Shown one piece after another: positions 26,309 to 35,296 of a stretch of 64,000 nucleotides of DNA. The position numbers were made by a program, and so were the translations under genes. The notes beneath the pieces were generated by a model. That model did not search any database, was not told where the DNA came from, and saw nothing but the letters and a program-made list of their open reading frames with translations. Position 1 is the first letter of the stretch, and every line of letters begins with the position of its first letter. Source of the stretch: Fusobacterium sp. SYSU M8D902 (lineage in GTDB: Bacteria > Fusobacteriota > Fusobacteriia > Fusobacteriales > Fusobacteriaceae); NCBI RefSeq assembly GCF_040199715.1, contig NZ_JBEFNA010000003.1, forward strand, positions 1 through 64,000, written 5' to 3'.

Positions 26309-26983
26309 ATGGTAACTTTTGGTAATGATTGGGATGAAATTTTAAAAGATGAGTTTGAAAAAGAGTATTATAAAAAATTAAGAAAATTTCTAATAGAAGA
26401 GTATAAAACTAGAGTTATATATCCAAAGATGGAGAATATATTCTCAGCTTTAAAATTAACAAGTTATAAGGAAACCAAAGTATTGATCTTGGGACAAGAT
26501 CCCTATCATGGACCTAATCAAGCACATGGGCTTGCATTTTCTGTAAATCCAGGGGTAAAAATACCACCTTCACTATTAAATATGTATAAGGAATTAAAAG
26601 CTGAATTGGGATTGGAGATACCTAATAACGGGTATCTAATTCCTTGGACTGAGCAGGGAGTGCTTCTTTTAAATACAGCATTAACTGTTAGAGCAGGAGA
26701 GGCGAACTCACACTCTGGTATGGGCTGGGAGATATTTACTGACAATGTGATAAAACACCTAAATGACAGGGAAGACCCAGTAATATTTGTGCTATGGGGA
26801 AATAATGCTAGAAAGAAAAAGAGTTATATAACAAATAAACAACATTTTATATTAGAGGGACCACATCCTAGTCCACTCTCAGCAAGTAGAGGATTTTTTG
26901 GATGTGATCACTTTAAAAAGATAAATGAAATCTTAAGAAATATAGGGAAAAAAGAGATAGATTGGCAGATAAAAAGTGTATAG
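26309..26983 (+). CDS. ung: Uracil-DNA glycosylase
   Basis: A 224-residue family 1 uracil-DNA glycosylase, which removes uracil from DNA to start base excision repair. The catalytic water-activating loop GQDPYHG, the uracil-binding segment [12 protein letters not shown] and the [11 protein letters not shown] minor-groove loop are all present. AGGAGG precedes the ATG. In an AT-rich genome repair of cytosine deamination is a core function. Confidence 0.97.
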   Translation: MVTFGNDWDEILKDEFEKEYYKKLRKFLIEEYKTRVIYPKMENIFSALKLTSYKETKVLILGQDPYHGPNQAHGLAFSVNPGVKIPPSLLNMYKELKAELGLEIPNNGYLIPWTEQGVLLLNTALTVRAGEANSHSGMGWEIFTDNVIKHLNDREDPVIFVLWGNNARKKKSYITNKQHFILEGPHPSPLSASRGFFGCDHFKKINEILRNIGKKEIDWQIKSV

Positions 26984-27058
26984 TAGCGTTAAAAAAATAC
27001 GTCACAAGGATGCCACACTAATTTAATATAATGAAGAAAATGAATGTGGAGGACTATT

Positions 27059-27412
27059 ATGAAATATTTAGGCATATGTATATTGTTATTTACTGTATCT
27101 AAACTAAATATTTTAGGGAATGAGAGATTTTGTGATGAAACGGGGATTATTTTTATTCAAAATTTAACTACCCAACAGAGAGATGAAGTAACAAGAATGA
27201 GGGCTGAGTTTTTAGAGGAGTTCAATGTGATAAAGAAAAAGATAAACGCCATAAGAATGGAAACTCAGATGGAGATGAGAAAAGAGAAACCTGATTGGAA
27301 TGAGATAAAAAAATTGAATAAAGAGTACTCTAAATTACAAAATACTTTAGATAAAGGTGTCAATGATTATCGAGAGAGAATGCATACTATAAATATCGAA
27401 TTTATCAAGTAA
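27059..27412 (+). CDS. Exported Spy/CpxP-like small helical protein
   Basis: A 117-residue protein with an N-terminal signal sequence (residues about 1-19) and a long charged helical region with an LTTQQRDEV motif similar to the LTxxQ motif of Spy and CpxP. Such periplasmic proteins act as chaperones or envelope-stress sensors. The similarity is weak and based on the motif and helical pattern. The ATG at 27059 follows GGAGG; an ATG five codons earlier overlaps it. murE follows 12 nt later. Confidence 0.65.
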   Translation: MKYLGICILLFTVSKLNILGNERFCDETGIIFIQNLTTQQRDEVTRMRAEFLEEFNVIKKKINAIRMETQMEMRKEKPDWNEIKKLNKEYSKLQNTLDKGVNDYRERMHTINIEFIK

Positions 27413-27424
27413 TATGGAGGAGTT

Positions 27425-28870
27425 ATGGAAAATTTACTGCAGGGAGTAGAGTATAGAATACTTCAAAAATCATCAGAAGGATCAGAGTATACTGGAATTG
27501 AATATGATTCAAGAAAGATAAAAAAAGGTGATATTTTTATAGCTTTGGAAGGGGCTATAGTAGATGGACATAAATATATAAAACAAGCAGTAGAAAATGG
27601 AGCAAAGGCTGTTATTGTTTCTAAAGAGGTAGAATTAGAGTTTCCGATAGATTATATACTTGTTAAAGATTTAAGAAAAAACTTAGGGATAATAGCTTCA
27701 AATTTTTATAACTACCCACAAAATAGATTGAAAATAATAGGAATTACAGGTACAAATGGAAAGACAACATCAACTTACCTATTGGAATCTATCTTAGGAG
27801 AGGATAGAGTTGCAAGAATAGGGACAGTTGAGTATAAAATTGGAGATGAGATAATAGAGGCTCCAAATACTACACCAGAGTCATTAGATATAGTTAAAAT
27901 GTGTAAAAAAGCTGTAGATAAAGGTTTAGAATACTTAGTTATGGAGGTTAGCTCTCATGCTCTTTCTTTAGGAAGAGTGGATATGCTAAAGTTTGATGTT
28001 GCATCATTTACAAATTTAACTTTAGATCACTTAGATTATCACAAAAATATGCAAAACTATTTTGAAGCTAAGAGAAAACTTTTTACAATGACAAAGTGTA
28101 AGGATAGTACAGCTATCAATATAGATGATCCTTATGGAGAGAGATTGTATGAGGAGTTTGGAGGATACTCTTACTCTTTGAATAGAGAAGCAGACTTGAT
28201 GGGTGAGATCCTAGAGTTTCATAGTGATGGTCAATTGGTAAGATTGAAAATAGGAAAAGAGAGTTATGAGATTAAGTTAGCTATTTTAGGAAGATACAAT
28301 CTATACAATGTTTTGGGAGTTATAGGTATAGCTTTAAAATTGGGTGTAGATGTAAAAAGTATCTTAAAAAGATTGGAGAGCTTGAAGGGGGCACCTGGAA
28401 GATTTGAGCTTGTTAACTGTGGACAAGACTACATTGTTGTAGTAGATTATGCTCATACTGGTGATGCACTTGAGAATATTTTAAACAGTATCAATGAGTT
28501 AAAAAAGGGAAGAGTGATAACTGTTTTTGGTTGTGGTGGAGATAGAGATTCTACCAAGAGACCAATAATGGGAAAAATAGCACAAGATCTTAGTGATATT
28601 GCTATATTGACATCTGATAATCCAAGAACTGAAGATCCACATAAGATAATTGAAGATGTGTTGAAAGGAATGGACGGAAATAACTATATAGTAAAAGAGG
28701 ATAGAGAGTGTGCTATTGTAGAAGCTATAAAAATAGCTCAAAAAAATGATATTATCTTAATAGCTGGTAAAGGGCATGAGACTTATCAAATTTTAGGAAG
28801 AAAAAAGATACACTTTGATGATAGAGAGATAGCAAGAAGAGAGATTGTAAAGAAAAAAATAGGAGGATAA
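27425..28870 (+). CDS. murE: UDP-N-acetylmuramoyl-tripeptide synthetase
   Basis: A 481-residue cytoplasmic Mur ligase that adds the third stem residue to UDP-MurNAc-Ala-Glu. The ATP-binding loop GITGTNGKTTS and the substrate motif DNPRTEDP (398-405) are visible. DNPR is the signature of meso-diaminopimelate-adding enzymes; some fusobacteria use meso-lanthionine instead. The gene lies in a run with kdsA and kdsD, linking wall and LPS synthesis. Confidence 0.95.
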   Translation: MENLLQGVEYRILQKSSEGSEYTGIEYDSRKIKKGDIFIALEGAIVDGHKYIKQAVENGAKAVIVSKEVELEFPIDYILVKDLRKNLGIIASNFYNYPQNRLKIIGITGTNGKTTSTYLLESILGEDRVARIGTVEYKIGDEIIEAPNTTPESLDIVKMCKKAVDKGLEYLVMEVSSHALSLGRVDMLKFDVASFTNLTLDHLDYHKNMQNYFEAKRKLFTMTKCKDSTAINIDDPYGERLYEEFGGYSYSLNREADLMGEILEFHSDGQLVRLKIGKESYEIKLAILGRYNLYNVLGVIGIALKLGVDVKSILKRLESLKGAPGRFELVNCGQDYIVVVDYAHTGDALENILNSINELKKGRVITVFGCGGDRDSTKRPIMGKIAQDLSDIAILTSDNPRTEDPHKIIEDVLKGMDGNNYIVKEDRECAIVEAIKIAQKNDIILIAGKGHETYQILGRKKIHFDDREIARREIVKKKIGG

Positions 28871-28875
28871 GGGGA

Positions 28876-29712
28876 ATGGTAGATAAGGTAAAGGTAGTAA
28901 AAGTTGGAAAGAATATAGAGATAGGTGGAAATAAAAGATTTACTCTAATAGCTGGTCCTTGTGTAATAGAATCAGAAGAACTAGTGATGGAAGTGGCTGG
29001 AAAGATAAAGGAGATCTGTGATAGACTGGGAATACAGTATATTTTTAAAGCTTCTTTTGACAAGGCTAACAGATCATCAATACACTCATTTAGAGGACCT
29101 GGTTTGGAAAAAGGACTGGAGATATTGAAAAAGGTAAAAGAGAAGTATGATCTACCTGTTATAACTGATGTACATGAAACTTGGCAGTGTAAAAAAGCAG
29201 CTGAAGTTGTAGATATACTACAAATTCCAGCATTTTTATGTAGACAGACAGATCTACTTTTAGCAGCAGCTGAAACAGGATTACCAGTAAATATTAAAAA
29301 AGGTCAATTCTTAGCTCCTTGGGATATGAAGAATGTAGTTACAAAGATGGAAGAGAGTAATAACGAAAATATTTTACTTTGTGAAAGAGGAAGTACTTTT
29401 GGATATAACAATATGGTAGTGGATATGAGATCTTTTATGGAGATGAGAAAATTTGGTTATCCAGTAGTATTTGACGTAACTCACGCAGTACAGAGACCAG
29501 GAGGATTAGGGACAGCGACTTCAGGGGATAGAGAGTATGTATTCCCACTTATGAGAGCTGGATTAGCAATAGGAGTAGATGCTATATTTGCAGAGGTTCA
29601 TCCAAATCCAAATGAAGCAAAATCTGACGGACCAAATATGTTATTTTTAGATGATTTAGAAGAAATATTAAAAGTAGCAATAAAGATAGATGATTTAGTA
29701 AAAGGAAGATAA
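28876..29712 (+). CDS. kdsA: 3-deoxy-8-phosphooctulonate (KDO-8-P) synthase
   Basis: A 278-residue enzyme that condenses phosphoenolpyruvate and arabinose 5-phosphate, giving the precursor of KDO in LPS. ASFDKANRSSIHSFRGPG identifies KdsA. IAGPCVIESEEL carries Cys29, the position that is Cys in metal-dependent (Aquifex-type) and Asn in metal-independent (E. coli-type) enzymes, so this one is probably metal-dependent. The next gene makes arabinose 5-phosphate, its substrate. Confidence 0.96.
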   Translation: MVDKVKVVKVGKNIEIGGNKRFTLIAGPCVIESEELVMEVAGKIKEICDRLGIQYIFKASFDKANRSSIHSFRGPGLEKGLEILKKVKEKYDLPVITDVHETWQCKKAAEVVDILQIPAFLCRQTDLLLAAAETGLPVNIKKGQFLAPWDMKNVVTKMEESNNENILLCERGSTFGYNNMVVDMRSFMEMRKFGYPVVFDVTHAVQRPGGLGTATSGDREYVFPLMRAGLAIGVDAIFAEVHPNPNEAKSDGPNMLFLDDLEEILKVAIKIDDLVKGR

Positions 29713-29722
29713 GGGGAGAGCT

Positions 29723-30691
29723 ATGGAGTTTAATGAGGTTGACTATGCAAGAAGTGTATTTGATGCAGAGATAGAGGAGCTACAAAGGGTAAAAAGTGCT
29801 TTAAATAGCGATATTACAAAGGTTACAGAGTTAATACTAAATTCAAATGGAAAAGTAGTGGTAACAGGAATAGGAAAATCAGGATTGATTGGAAAGAAAA
29901 TAGCAGCAACATTAGCTTCAACAGGAACATCAGCAATATTTATGAATTCAGCTGAAGGGTTACATGGAGATTTAGGAATGATAGGTTCAGATGATGTTGT
30001 ATTGGCAATCTCGAATAGCGGAAATAGTGATGAGATAGTTTCGTTGCTACCCTCTATTCAAAAAATAGGAGCAAAGGTAGTAGCTATGACAGGAAATAGA
30101 AATTCAAGATTGGGAAGAGCAGCTGACTATGTATTGAATATAGGAGTTAGTAAGGAGGCTTGTCCTCTAAATTTAGCTCCAATGTCATCAACTACAAGTA
30201 CTTTAGTTATGGGAGATGCCTTGGCAGCAATTCTGATAAAAAGAAGAGATTTTAAACCAGAAAATTTTGCTGTATATCATCCAGGAGGAAGTTTGGGAAA
30301 AAGACTTCTTATGAGGGTTGAAGATATAATGAAAAAAGGTAATGAGCTTCCATTCTGTGATAAAGAGAGTCCAATAAAAGATGTTATTCTAACTATGACA
30401 GAGAAAAGTTTAGGTGCTGTATGTGTTATGAACGGAGATCTTATGGTAGGTATTATAACTGAGGGGGATATAAGAAGAGCTTTGACAAAAGAGGGAGAGT
30501 TCTTTACATTTAGAGCCAAAGATATAATGACAAGAAACTTTACTAAAACAGATTCTAAAAGTATGGCGATAGATGCCTTAGAATTAATGGAAAATAGACC
30601 TAGTCAGATAACTGTATTACCAGTTATAGATGACAATAAACTTGTTGGAATGGTAAGAGTACACGACCTGTTAAATGTTGTAGGAAGATAA
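29723..30691 (+). CDS. kdsD: Arabinose-5-phosphate isomerase
   Basis: A 322-residue KpsF/GutQ-type isomerase converting ribulose 5-phosphate to arabinose 5-phosphate. It has an N-terminal SIS domain (GIGKSGLIGKK, SNSGNSDE) and two C-terminal CBS domains (about 205-322). It lies 10 nt after kdsA, so the two consecutive steps of KDO synthesis are cotranscribed. The gut operon paralogue is excluded by context. Confidence 0.94.
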   Translation: MEFNEVDYARSVFDAEIEELQRVKSALNSDITKVTELILNSNGKVVVTGIGKSGLIGKKIAATLASTGTSAIFMNSAEGLHGDLGMIGSDDVVLAISNSGNSDEIVSLLPSIQKIGAKVVAMTGNRNSRLGRAADYVLNIGVSKEACPLNLAPMSSTTSTLVMGDALAAILIKRRDFKPENFAVYHPGGSLGKRLLMRVEDIMKKGNELPFCDKESPIKDVILTMTEKSLGAVCVMNGDLMVGIITEGDIRRALTKEGEFFTFRAKDIMTRNFTKTDSKSMAIDALELMENRPSQITVLPVIDDNKLVGMVRVHDLLNVVGR

Positions 30692-30703
30692 TTATAATAA
30701 AAG

Positions 30704-30732
30704 TTGACATAACAAGTAAATTTTATTATAAT
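30704..30732 (+). promoter_or_regulatory. Promoter of the DUF1858 gene
   Basis: TTGACA (30704-30709) and TATAAT (30727-30732) with an exact 17-nt spacer, both consensus. Confidence 0.8.
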
Positions 30733-30771
30733 AGTAGTGTATAATTTTAAAAATCAATAGGAGTGATAATT

Positions 30772-30972
30772 ATGGTAACAAAAGATACAAATATTTTAGT
30801 AGCTGTTCAAAACTATCCTGTTATAAGAGAAGTATTCGCAAGATATGGTCTTGGATGTGTAGGTTGTATGATCGCAGCTGGAGAGACTTTAGGAGAGGGA
30901 ATTGCAGCTCACGGATTAGATGCAGATGCTGTAATAGCTGAAATAAACAAAGTTATATCTGAGCAAAAATAG
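30772..30972 (+). CDS. DUF1858 small redox protein
   Basis: A 66-residue protein with the DUF1858 pattern: N-terminal TKDTNILVAVQNYP, then a conserved CxxC in GLGCVGCMIA. It resembles the small disulfide domain found beside hybrid-cluster (prismane) proteins; none is encoded next to it. AGGAG lies 8 nt before the ATG at 30772. A strong consensus promoter and its own terminator indicate a highly expressed single gene. The function is unknown. Confidence 0.85.
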   Translation: MVTKDTNILVAVQNYPVIREVFARYGLGCVGCMIAAGETLGEGIAAHGLDADAVIAEINKVISEQK

Positions 30973-31015
30973 TTCTAAAGAGCAATTAAATTTTAAATAG
31001 TGAGATTTAAAAAAT

Positions 31016-31085
31016 AAGAGGAAAATATTGTTACAGTTCAAAGAGTTTTTACCGTTCAATGTAATAATTTTTTTCCTCTTTTTAC
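31016..31085 (+). terminator. Extended terminator hairpin after the DUF1858 gene
   Basis: AAGAGGAAAA (31016-31025) pairs with TTTTCCTCTT (31071-31080), with an imperfect inner stem, followed by T-rich sequence. The 263-nt gap between the DUF1858 and DUF445 genes otherwise holds only the promoter of the next gene. Confidence 0.7.
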
Positions 31086-31140
31086 GTATTAAAATAGAGA
31101 AAAAATGAGAACTAGAATTAATTTCAAAAGGATAATATAA

Positions 31141-31169
31141 TTGAAAAAAACTCAAATTTATGATAAAAT
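31141..31169 (+). promoter_or_regulatory. Promoter of the DUF445-ruvB gene run
   Basis: TTGAAA (31141-31146) and TAAAAT (31164-31169) have a 17-nt spacer and a TGa extended -10. Confidence 0.6.
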
Positions 31170-31235
31170 AGTTTACTGGAATAGTAAAAAAAATAGTCGA
31201 AATTTTATAGAGATTTTTAAGAGAGGGAGAGAGAA

Positions 31236-31850
31236 TTGAACATAGAGATATTGATAAAATTAGTGCTAATAGTGGGGATAGGAGCTGGAATAGGTTGGAT
31301 TACTAACTATGTAGCAATAAAGATGCTTTTTAGACCATATAAAGAGATAAATTTTGGGCTGTTTAAGATACAGGGATTGTTACCTAAAAGAAAACATCAA
31401 ATAGGAGAGAGTATAGCTGATGTTATTCAAACTGAGTTAGTATCACTACAAGAGATTTTAAAATCACTAGATAGTAGTAATTTAGATGAAAAACTTAGTC
31501 TTATGGTGGATAAAATACTAGAAGAAAAACTTCAAAGTGAGATATCAAAAAGGTTTCCAATGTTAGCAATGTTTTTATCCAATGATATGTTAGAAAAGAT
31601 AAAAGAGATGATAAAAGAATCTATCTTAGATAACAAGGAGTTAATACTTGCTACTTTTTCTAGTTATGTTGAAGAAAATGTTGATTTTAAAGGAATAATA
31701 GTAAAAAACATTGATGCTTTCTCATTGGAAAAGTTAGAAGAGGTAACCTATGGTTTAGCTGAAAAGGAGTTTAAACATATAGAGGTTATAGGAGCAATTT
31801 TGGGAGCATTGATAGGATTTGTTCAATTTATAATTGGAATGTTTATGTGA
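31236..31850 (+). CDS. DUF445 family membrane protein
   Basis: A 204-residue protein of the DUF445/YheB group, with hydrophobic segments at both ends (about 5-25 and 183-203). The N-terminal GIGWITNYVAIKMLFRPYK signature is clear. The middle is charged and helical. The function is unknown. It starts with TTG after GAGAGGGAG. ruvB follows 13 nt later. Confidence 0.83.
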   Translation: MNIEILIKLVLIVGIGAGIGWITNYVAIKMLFRPYKEINFGLFKIQGLLPKRKHQIGESIADVIQTELVSLQEILKSLDSSNLDEKLSLMVDKILEEKLQSEISKRFPMLAMFLSNDMLEKIKEMIKESILDNKELILATFSSYVEENVDFKGIIVKNIDAFSLEKLEEVTYGLAEKEFKHIEVIGAILGALIGFVQFIIGMFM

Positions 31851-31863
31851 GGAGAAAAAATAG

Positions 31864-32862
31864 GTGGATAGAGTAATTACTGATCAAGAATTAGAAAATG
31901 AAATAGAGGTACAGAAGAGTTTAAGACCAAAGAGTTTTAAAGAGTATATAGGGCAAGAGTCATTAAAAGATAAGATGTCAATATATATAGAAGCAGCTAA
32001 AAGAAGAGGAAGTTCTGTAGATCATATATTATTATATGGACCACCAGGATTAGGGAAAACAACTTTAGCAGGAGTTATAGCCAATGAGATGGGAGCAAAC
32101 TTGAAGATAACTTCAGGACCTGTCTTGGAAAGAGCTGGAGATTTAGCAGCTATTTTGACATCCTTAGAGGAGAATGATATTCTGTTTATTGACGAGATAC
32201 ATAGATTGAATAACACAGTAGAGGAGATACTGTATCCTGCAATGGAGGATGGAGAGCTGGATATAATAATTGGTAAGGGACCTTCAGCACGTTCAATAAG
32301 AATTGAATTGCCAAATTTTACATTGATAGGTGCAACAACTAGAGCTGGACTCTTGAGTTCTCCATTGAGAGATAGATTCGGGGTTACTCATAGAATGGAG
32401 TATTATACAGAGGAAGAGTTGGCTCAAATAATACTGCGTGGTGGAAAAATCTTAGGAGTTAAAGTTGAAAAAGAGGGAGCTTTGGAACTTGCAAGTAGAA
32501 GTAGAGGAACTCCAAGAATAGCCAATAGACTCTTAAAGAGAGTTAGGGATTATTGTGAGATAAGAGGTAATGGAATTATAAATAAAGAGATCTCAATGAA
32601 AGCTTTAGACATTTTAGGAATAGACTCAGTAGGATTAGATGATCTAGATAGAGATATAATAGATGCTATAATAGATAATTATGGTGGAGGACCTGTAGGG
32701 ATAGAGACACTTTCTCTGCTTTTAGGAGAGGATAGAAGAACTTTAGAAGAGGTATACGAGCCTTTTTTAGTGAAGATAGGTTATATAAAGAGAACTAATC
32801 GAGGAAGAGTTGTAACGGAAAAAGCTTATGAACATTTTAAAAAAGTGAAGGAGCAGGAGTGA
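31864..32862 (+). CDS. ruvB: Holliday junction branch migration helicase subunit RuvB
   Basis: A 332-residue AAA+ motor that drives branch migration with RuvA. Walker [11 protein letters not shown], Walker B LFIDEIHR, sensor [18 protein letters not shown] and the C-terminal winged helix are all visible. The GTG start follows GGAG at about 11 nt. ruvA is not next to it, unlike in many bacteria. Confidence 0.97.
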   Translation: MDRVITDQELENEIEVQKSLRPKSFKEYIGQESLKDKMSIYIEAAKRRGSSVDHILLYGPPGLGKTTLAGVIANEMGANLKITSGPVLERAGDLAAILTSLEENDILFIDEIHRLNNTVEEILYPAMEDGELDIIIGKGPSARSIRIELPNFTLIGATTRAGLLSSPLRDRFGVTHRMEYYTEEELAQIILRGGKILGVKVEKEGALELASRSRGTPRIANRLLKRVRDYCEIRGNGIINKEISMKALDILGIDSVGLDDLDRDIIDAIIDNYGGGPVGIETLSLLLGEDRRTLEEVYEPFLVKIGYIKRTNRGRVVTEKAYEHFKKVKEQE

Positions 32863-32865
32863 GAA

Positions 32866-33288
32866 ATGAAGATAAGTACAAGAGTGAGATATGGATTGAA
32901 GGCTTTAGTTTATATTGCTGATAAGAGTAGTGAGAATAAATTAGTAAGAATAAAAGAGATATCTGATGAACAACATATATCTGTACAGTATTTAGAGCAG
33001 ATTTTATTTAAGTTGAAAAATGAGAATATTATCGAAGGAAAAAGAGGACCAAATGGTGGATATAGACTTGCAAAGGAGCCTAAAGAGATAACTCTACACC
33101 AACTGTATAAAATTTTGGACGAAGAGGAAAAAGTTATAGATTGTAACGAGAGTGAAGAGCATAAAGCTGTATGTGGTGAGGGAACTTGTTCTGGAAGTTG
33201 CATATGGGGAAAATTAGATAATGCAATGACTAAGATATTAGAGGAAACAACTTTAGATGAGTTTATAAAAAATAAAGATATGATATAG
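32866..33288 (+). CDS. Rrf2 family transcriptional regulator with a four-cysteine motif
   Basis: A 140-residue Rrf2 protein: N-terminal winged helix (residues 1-75, TRVRYGLKALVYIA) and a C-terminal cysteine cluster at 93, 103, 108 and 112. IscR and NsrR use three cysteines in this region for an Fe-S cluster, so an Fe-S or redox sensor is likely; CymR-type members lack them. No isc or suf genes are adjacent. It is 3 nt after ruvB. Confidence 0.87.
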   Translation: MKISTRVRYGLKALVYIADKSSENKLVRIKEISDEQHISVQYLEQILFKLKNENIIEGKRGPNGGYRLAKEPKEITLHQLYKILDEEEKVIDCNESEEHKAVCGEGTCSGSCIWGKLDNAMTKILEETTLDEFIKNKDMI

Positions 33289-33297
33289 GAGAATTCT

Positions 33298-34011
33298 GTG
33301 ATAAGTGTTATAATATCAGGAGAGAATATTTTTGAAAATAAGATAGTAATAGATGATCGTGGTGATGTTAATCACTTAAAAAATGTTTTTAGAGTAAAAT
33401 TAGAAGAGAGAGTCAGAGCTGTAGATGGAGAAAAGGAGTATCTATGTAGAGTTATAGAGATAGATAAAAAGTCTGTAACTTTATCAATAGATGAGATTAG
33501 AGAGGATAGCTTCTCTACTAAAGTAAAGATAGATGCAGCTATTGGAATTTTAAAAAATGATAAGATGGATCTAACTATTCAAAAACTTACAGAGATAGGA
33601 ATACACAAGATAATACCTCTAGCAACAAAAAGAGGTGTAGCTAAAGTGGCGGAAAAAAAAGATAAATGGGATTTGATTGTGAAAGAGGCTTTGAAACAGT
33701 GTCAAGCAGTGAAGCCTTTAATTATTGATGAGATAACAAAAATAGATAAATTGAAGTTGTCTGATTATGATTTAGTAATAGTTCCCTATGAGTGTGAGGA
33801 GGAGTATACTTTAAAAAATCTTTTGATAAAACAGGAGAGTGAGATAGAAAGTGTACTTTATATAGTAGGACCCGAAGGAGGTTTTGATATAGAGGAGATT
33901 GAATATTTAAAATCAAAAGGTGCTAATATAGTAACATTGGGAAAAAGGATCTTAAGAGCAGAGACAGCTTCTATTGTAGTAGGAGGAGTTTTAGTAAATG
34001 AGTTTCAATAA
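33298..34011 (+). CDS. rsmE: 16S rRNA m3U1498 methyltransferase RsmE
   Basis: A 237-residue SPOUT methyltransferase that modifies U1498 of 16S rRNA. The knot motifs IVGPEGGF and LGKRILRAETASI are visible at the C-terminus, and the N-terminal PUA-like domain precedes them. It starts with GTG. Its 3' end overlaps mtaB by 14 nt, so translation of the two is coupled. Confidence 0.94.
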   Translation: MISVIISGENIFENKIVIDDRGDVNHLKNVFRVKLEERVRAVDGEKEYLCRVIEIDKKSVTLSIDEIREDSFSTKVKIDAAIGILKNDKMDLTIQKLTEIGIHKIIPLATKRGVAKVAEKKDKWDLIVKEALKQCQAVKPLIIDEITKIDKLKLSDYDLVIVPYECEEEYTLKNLLIKQESEIESVLYIVGPEGGFDIEEIEYLKSKGANIVTLGKRILRAETASIVVGGVLVNEFQ

Positions 34012-35296
34012 AAAAGTGGCTTTTTATACTTTAGGTTGTAAAGTAAATCAGTATGAGACTGAAAGTATAAAAAATCAATTAATACAAAAGGGATACACAG
34101 AGACATCTTTTGACGAGAAGGCAGATATCTATGTTGTAAACTCTTGTACTGTAACAAGTGTGGCAGATAGAAAGACAAGAAATATGTTAAGAAGAGCCAA
34201 AAAAGTAAATCCAGAAGGAAAAGTTATAGTGACAGGTTGTTATGCACAAACTAATAGTAAAGAGCTGTTAGAAATGGAAGATATAGATTATGTTATTGGT
34301 AATAAGTACAAAAAAGGTATTGTCAATTTTATAGAAGATATAGAAAACAGAAGTATGGATAGATTAAAAAACGATAATATTTTTGATGAGTATGAATACA
34401 CTGAATATGAGTTTGCAACTTTAAGAGAGATGTCAAGAGCATATGTAAAGATACAAGATGGATGTAATAATTTTTGCTCTTACTGTAAAATTCCATTTGC
34501 AAGAGGAAGAAGTAGATCAAGAAAGAAAGAGAATATCTTAAAAGAGATTGAAAAGTTAGTAGTAGAAGGGTTCAAAGAGGTAATTTTGATAGGTATCAAC
34601 TTAGGAGCCTACGGTGAAGATTTAGAGGAAGATATAAACTTTGAAGATCTATTAGAAAAGATTTTAAAGATTGAAAATTTAAAGAGAGTGAGAATAGGAT
34701 CAGTTTATCCTGATAAAATATCAGATAGATTTATAGAGATGTTTAAGTATGAGAATCTTATGCCACATCTACATATCTCTTTACAATCTTGTGATGATAC
34801 TGTTTTAAAGGCTATGAAGAGAAACTATGGAAGTGATCTAATAGAGAGTAGACTTTTAAAATTGAAAGAAAGAGTAAAGGATATGGAGTACACAGCAGAT
34901 ATAATTGTGGGATTCCCTGGAGAAACTGAAGAGATGTTTTTAAACTCGTATAGAGTTATTGATAAGATTAAGTTTTCAGGACTCCATATTTTCCAATACT
35001 CTGACAGAGAGAAGACTTTGGCAAATACCTTAAAAAATAAAGTGGAACCAAAGATAAAAAAAGAGAGAGCAGATAGACTAGAAGAGTTAAGAAATAGTAT
35101 GGCAGTAGAGAGTAGGGAAAAGTATATAGGAAAATCTTTAAAAATCCTTATTGAAGAGGAGATAGATGGATACCTATATGGATATAGTGAAAACTATTTA
35201 AGGGTTAAAGTAAAAGGCGACAAAAAATTATTAAATGAGATAATAGAAGTAAAAATTACCTCGTTAGAGAAGGAGTTGTTAGTAGCAGATGAATAG
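33998..35296 (+). CDS. mtaB: tRNA t6A37 methylthiotransferase MtaB
   Basis: A 432-residue radical SAM enzyme of the MiaB family that makes ms2t6A in tRNA. The N-terminal UPF0004 domain has its three cysteines (LGCKVN, NSCTVT, GCYAQ), the radical SAM motif is CNNFCSYCKIP, and a TRAM-like C-terminus follows. The length and spacing fit MtaB rather than MiaB or RimO. It overlaps both neighbours. Confidence 0.92.
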   Translation: MSFNKKVAFYTLGCKVNQYETESIKNQLIQKGYTETSFDEKADIYVVNSCTVTSVADRKTRNMLRRAKKVNPEGKVIVTGCYAQTNSKELLEMEDIDYVIGNKYKKGIVNFIEDIENRSMDRLKNDNIFDEYEYTEYEFATLREMSRAYVKIQDGCNNFCSYCKIPFARGRSRSRKKENILKEIEKLVVEGFKEVILIGINLGAYGEDLEEDINFEDLLEKILKIENLKRVRIGSVYPDKISDRFIEMFKYENLMPHLHISLQSCDDTVLKAMKRNYGSDLIESRLLKLKERVKDMEYTADIIVGFPGETEEMFLNSYRVIDKIKFSGLHIFQYSDREKTLANTLKNKVEPKIKKERADRLEELRNSMAVESREKYIGKSLKILIEEEIDGYLYGYSENYLRVKVKGDKKLLNEIIEVKITSLEKELLVADE

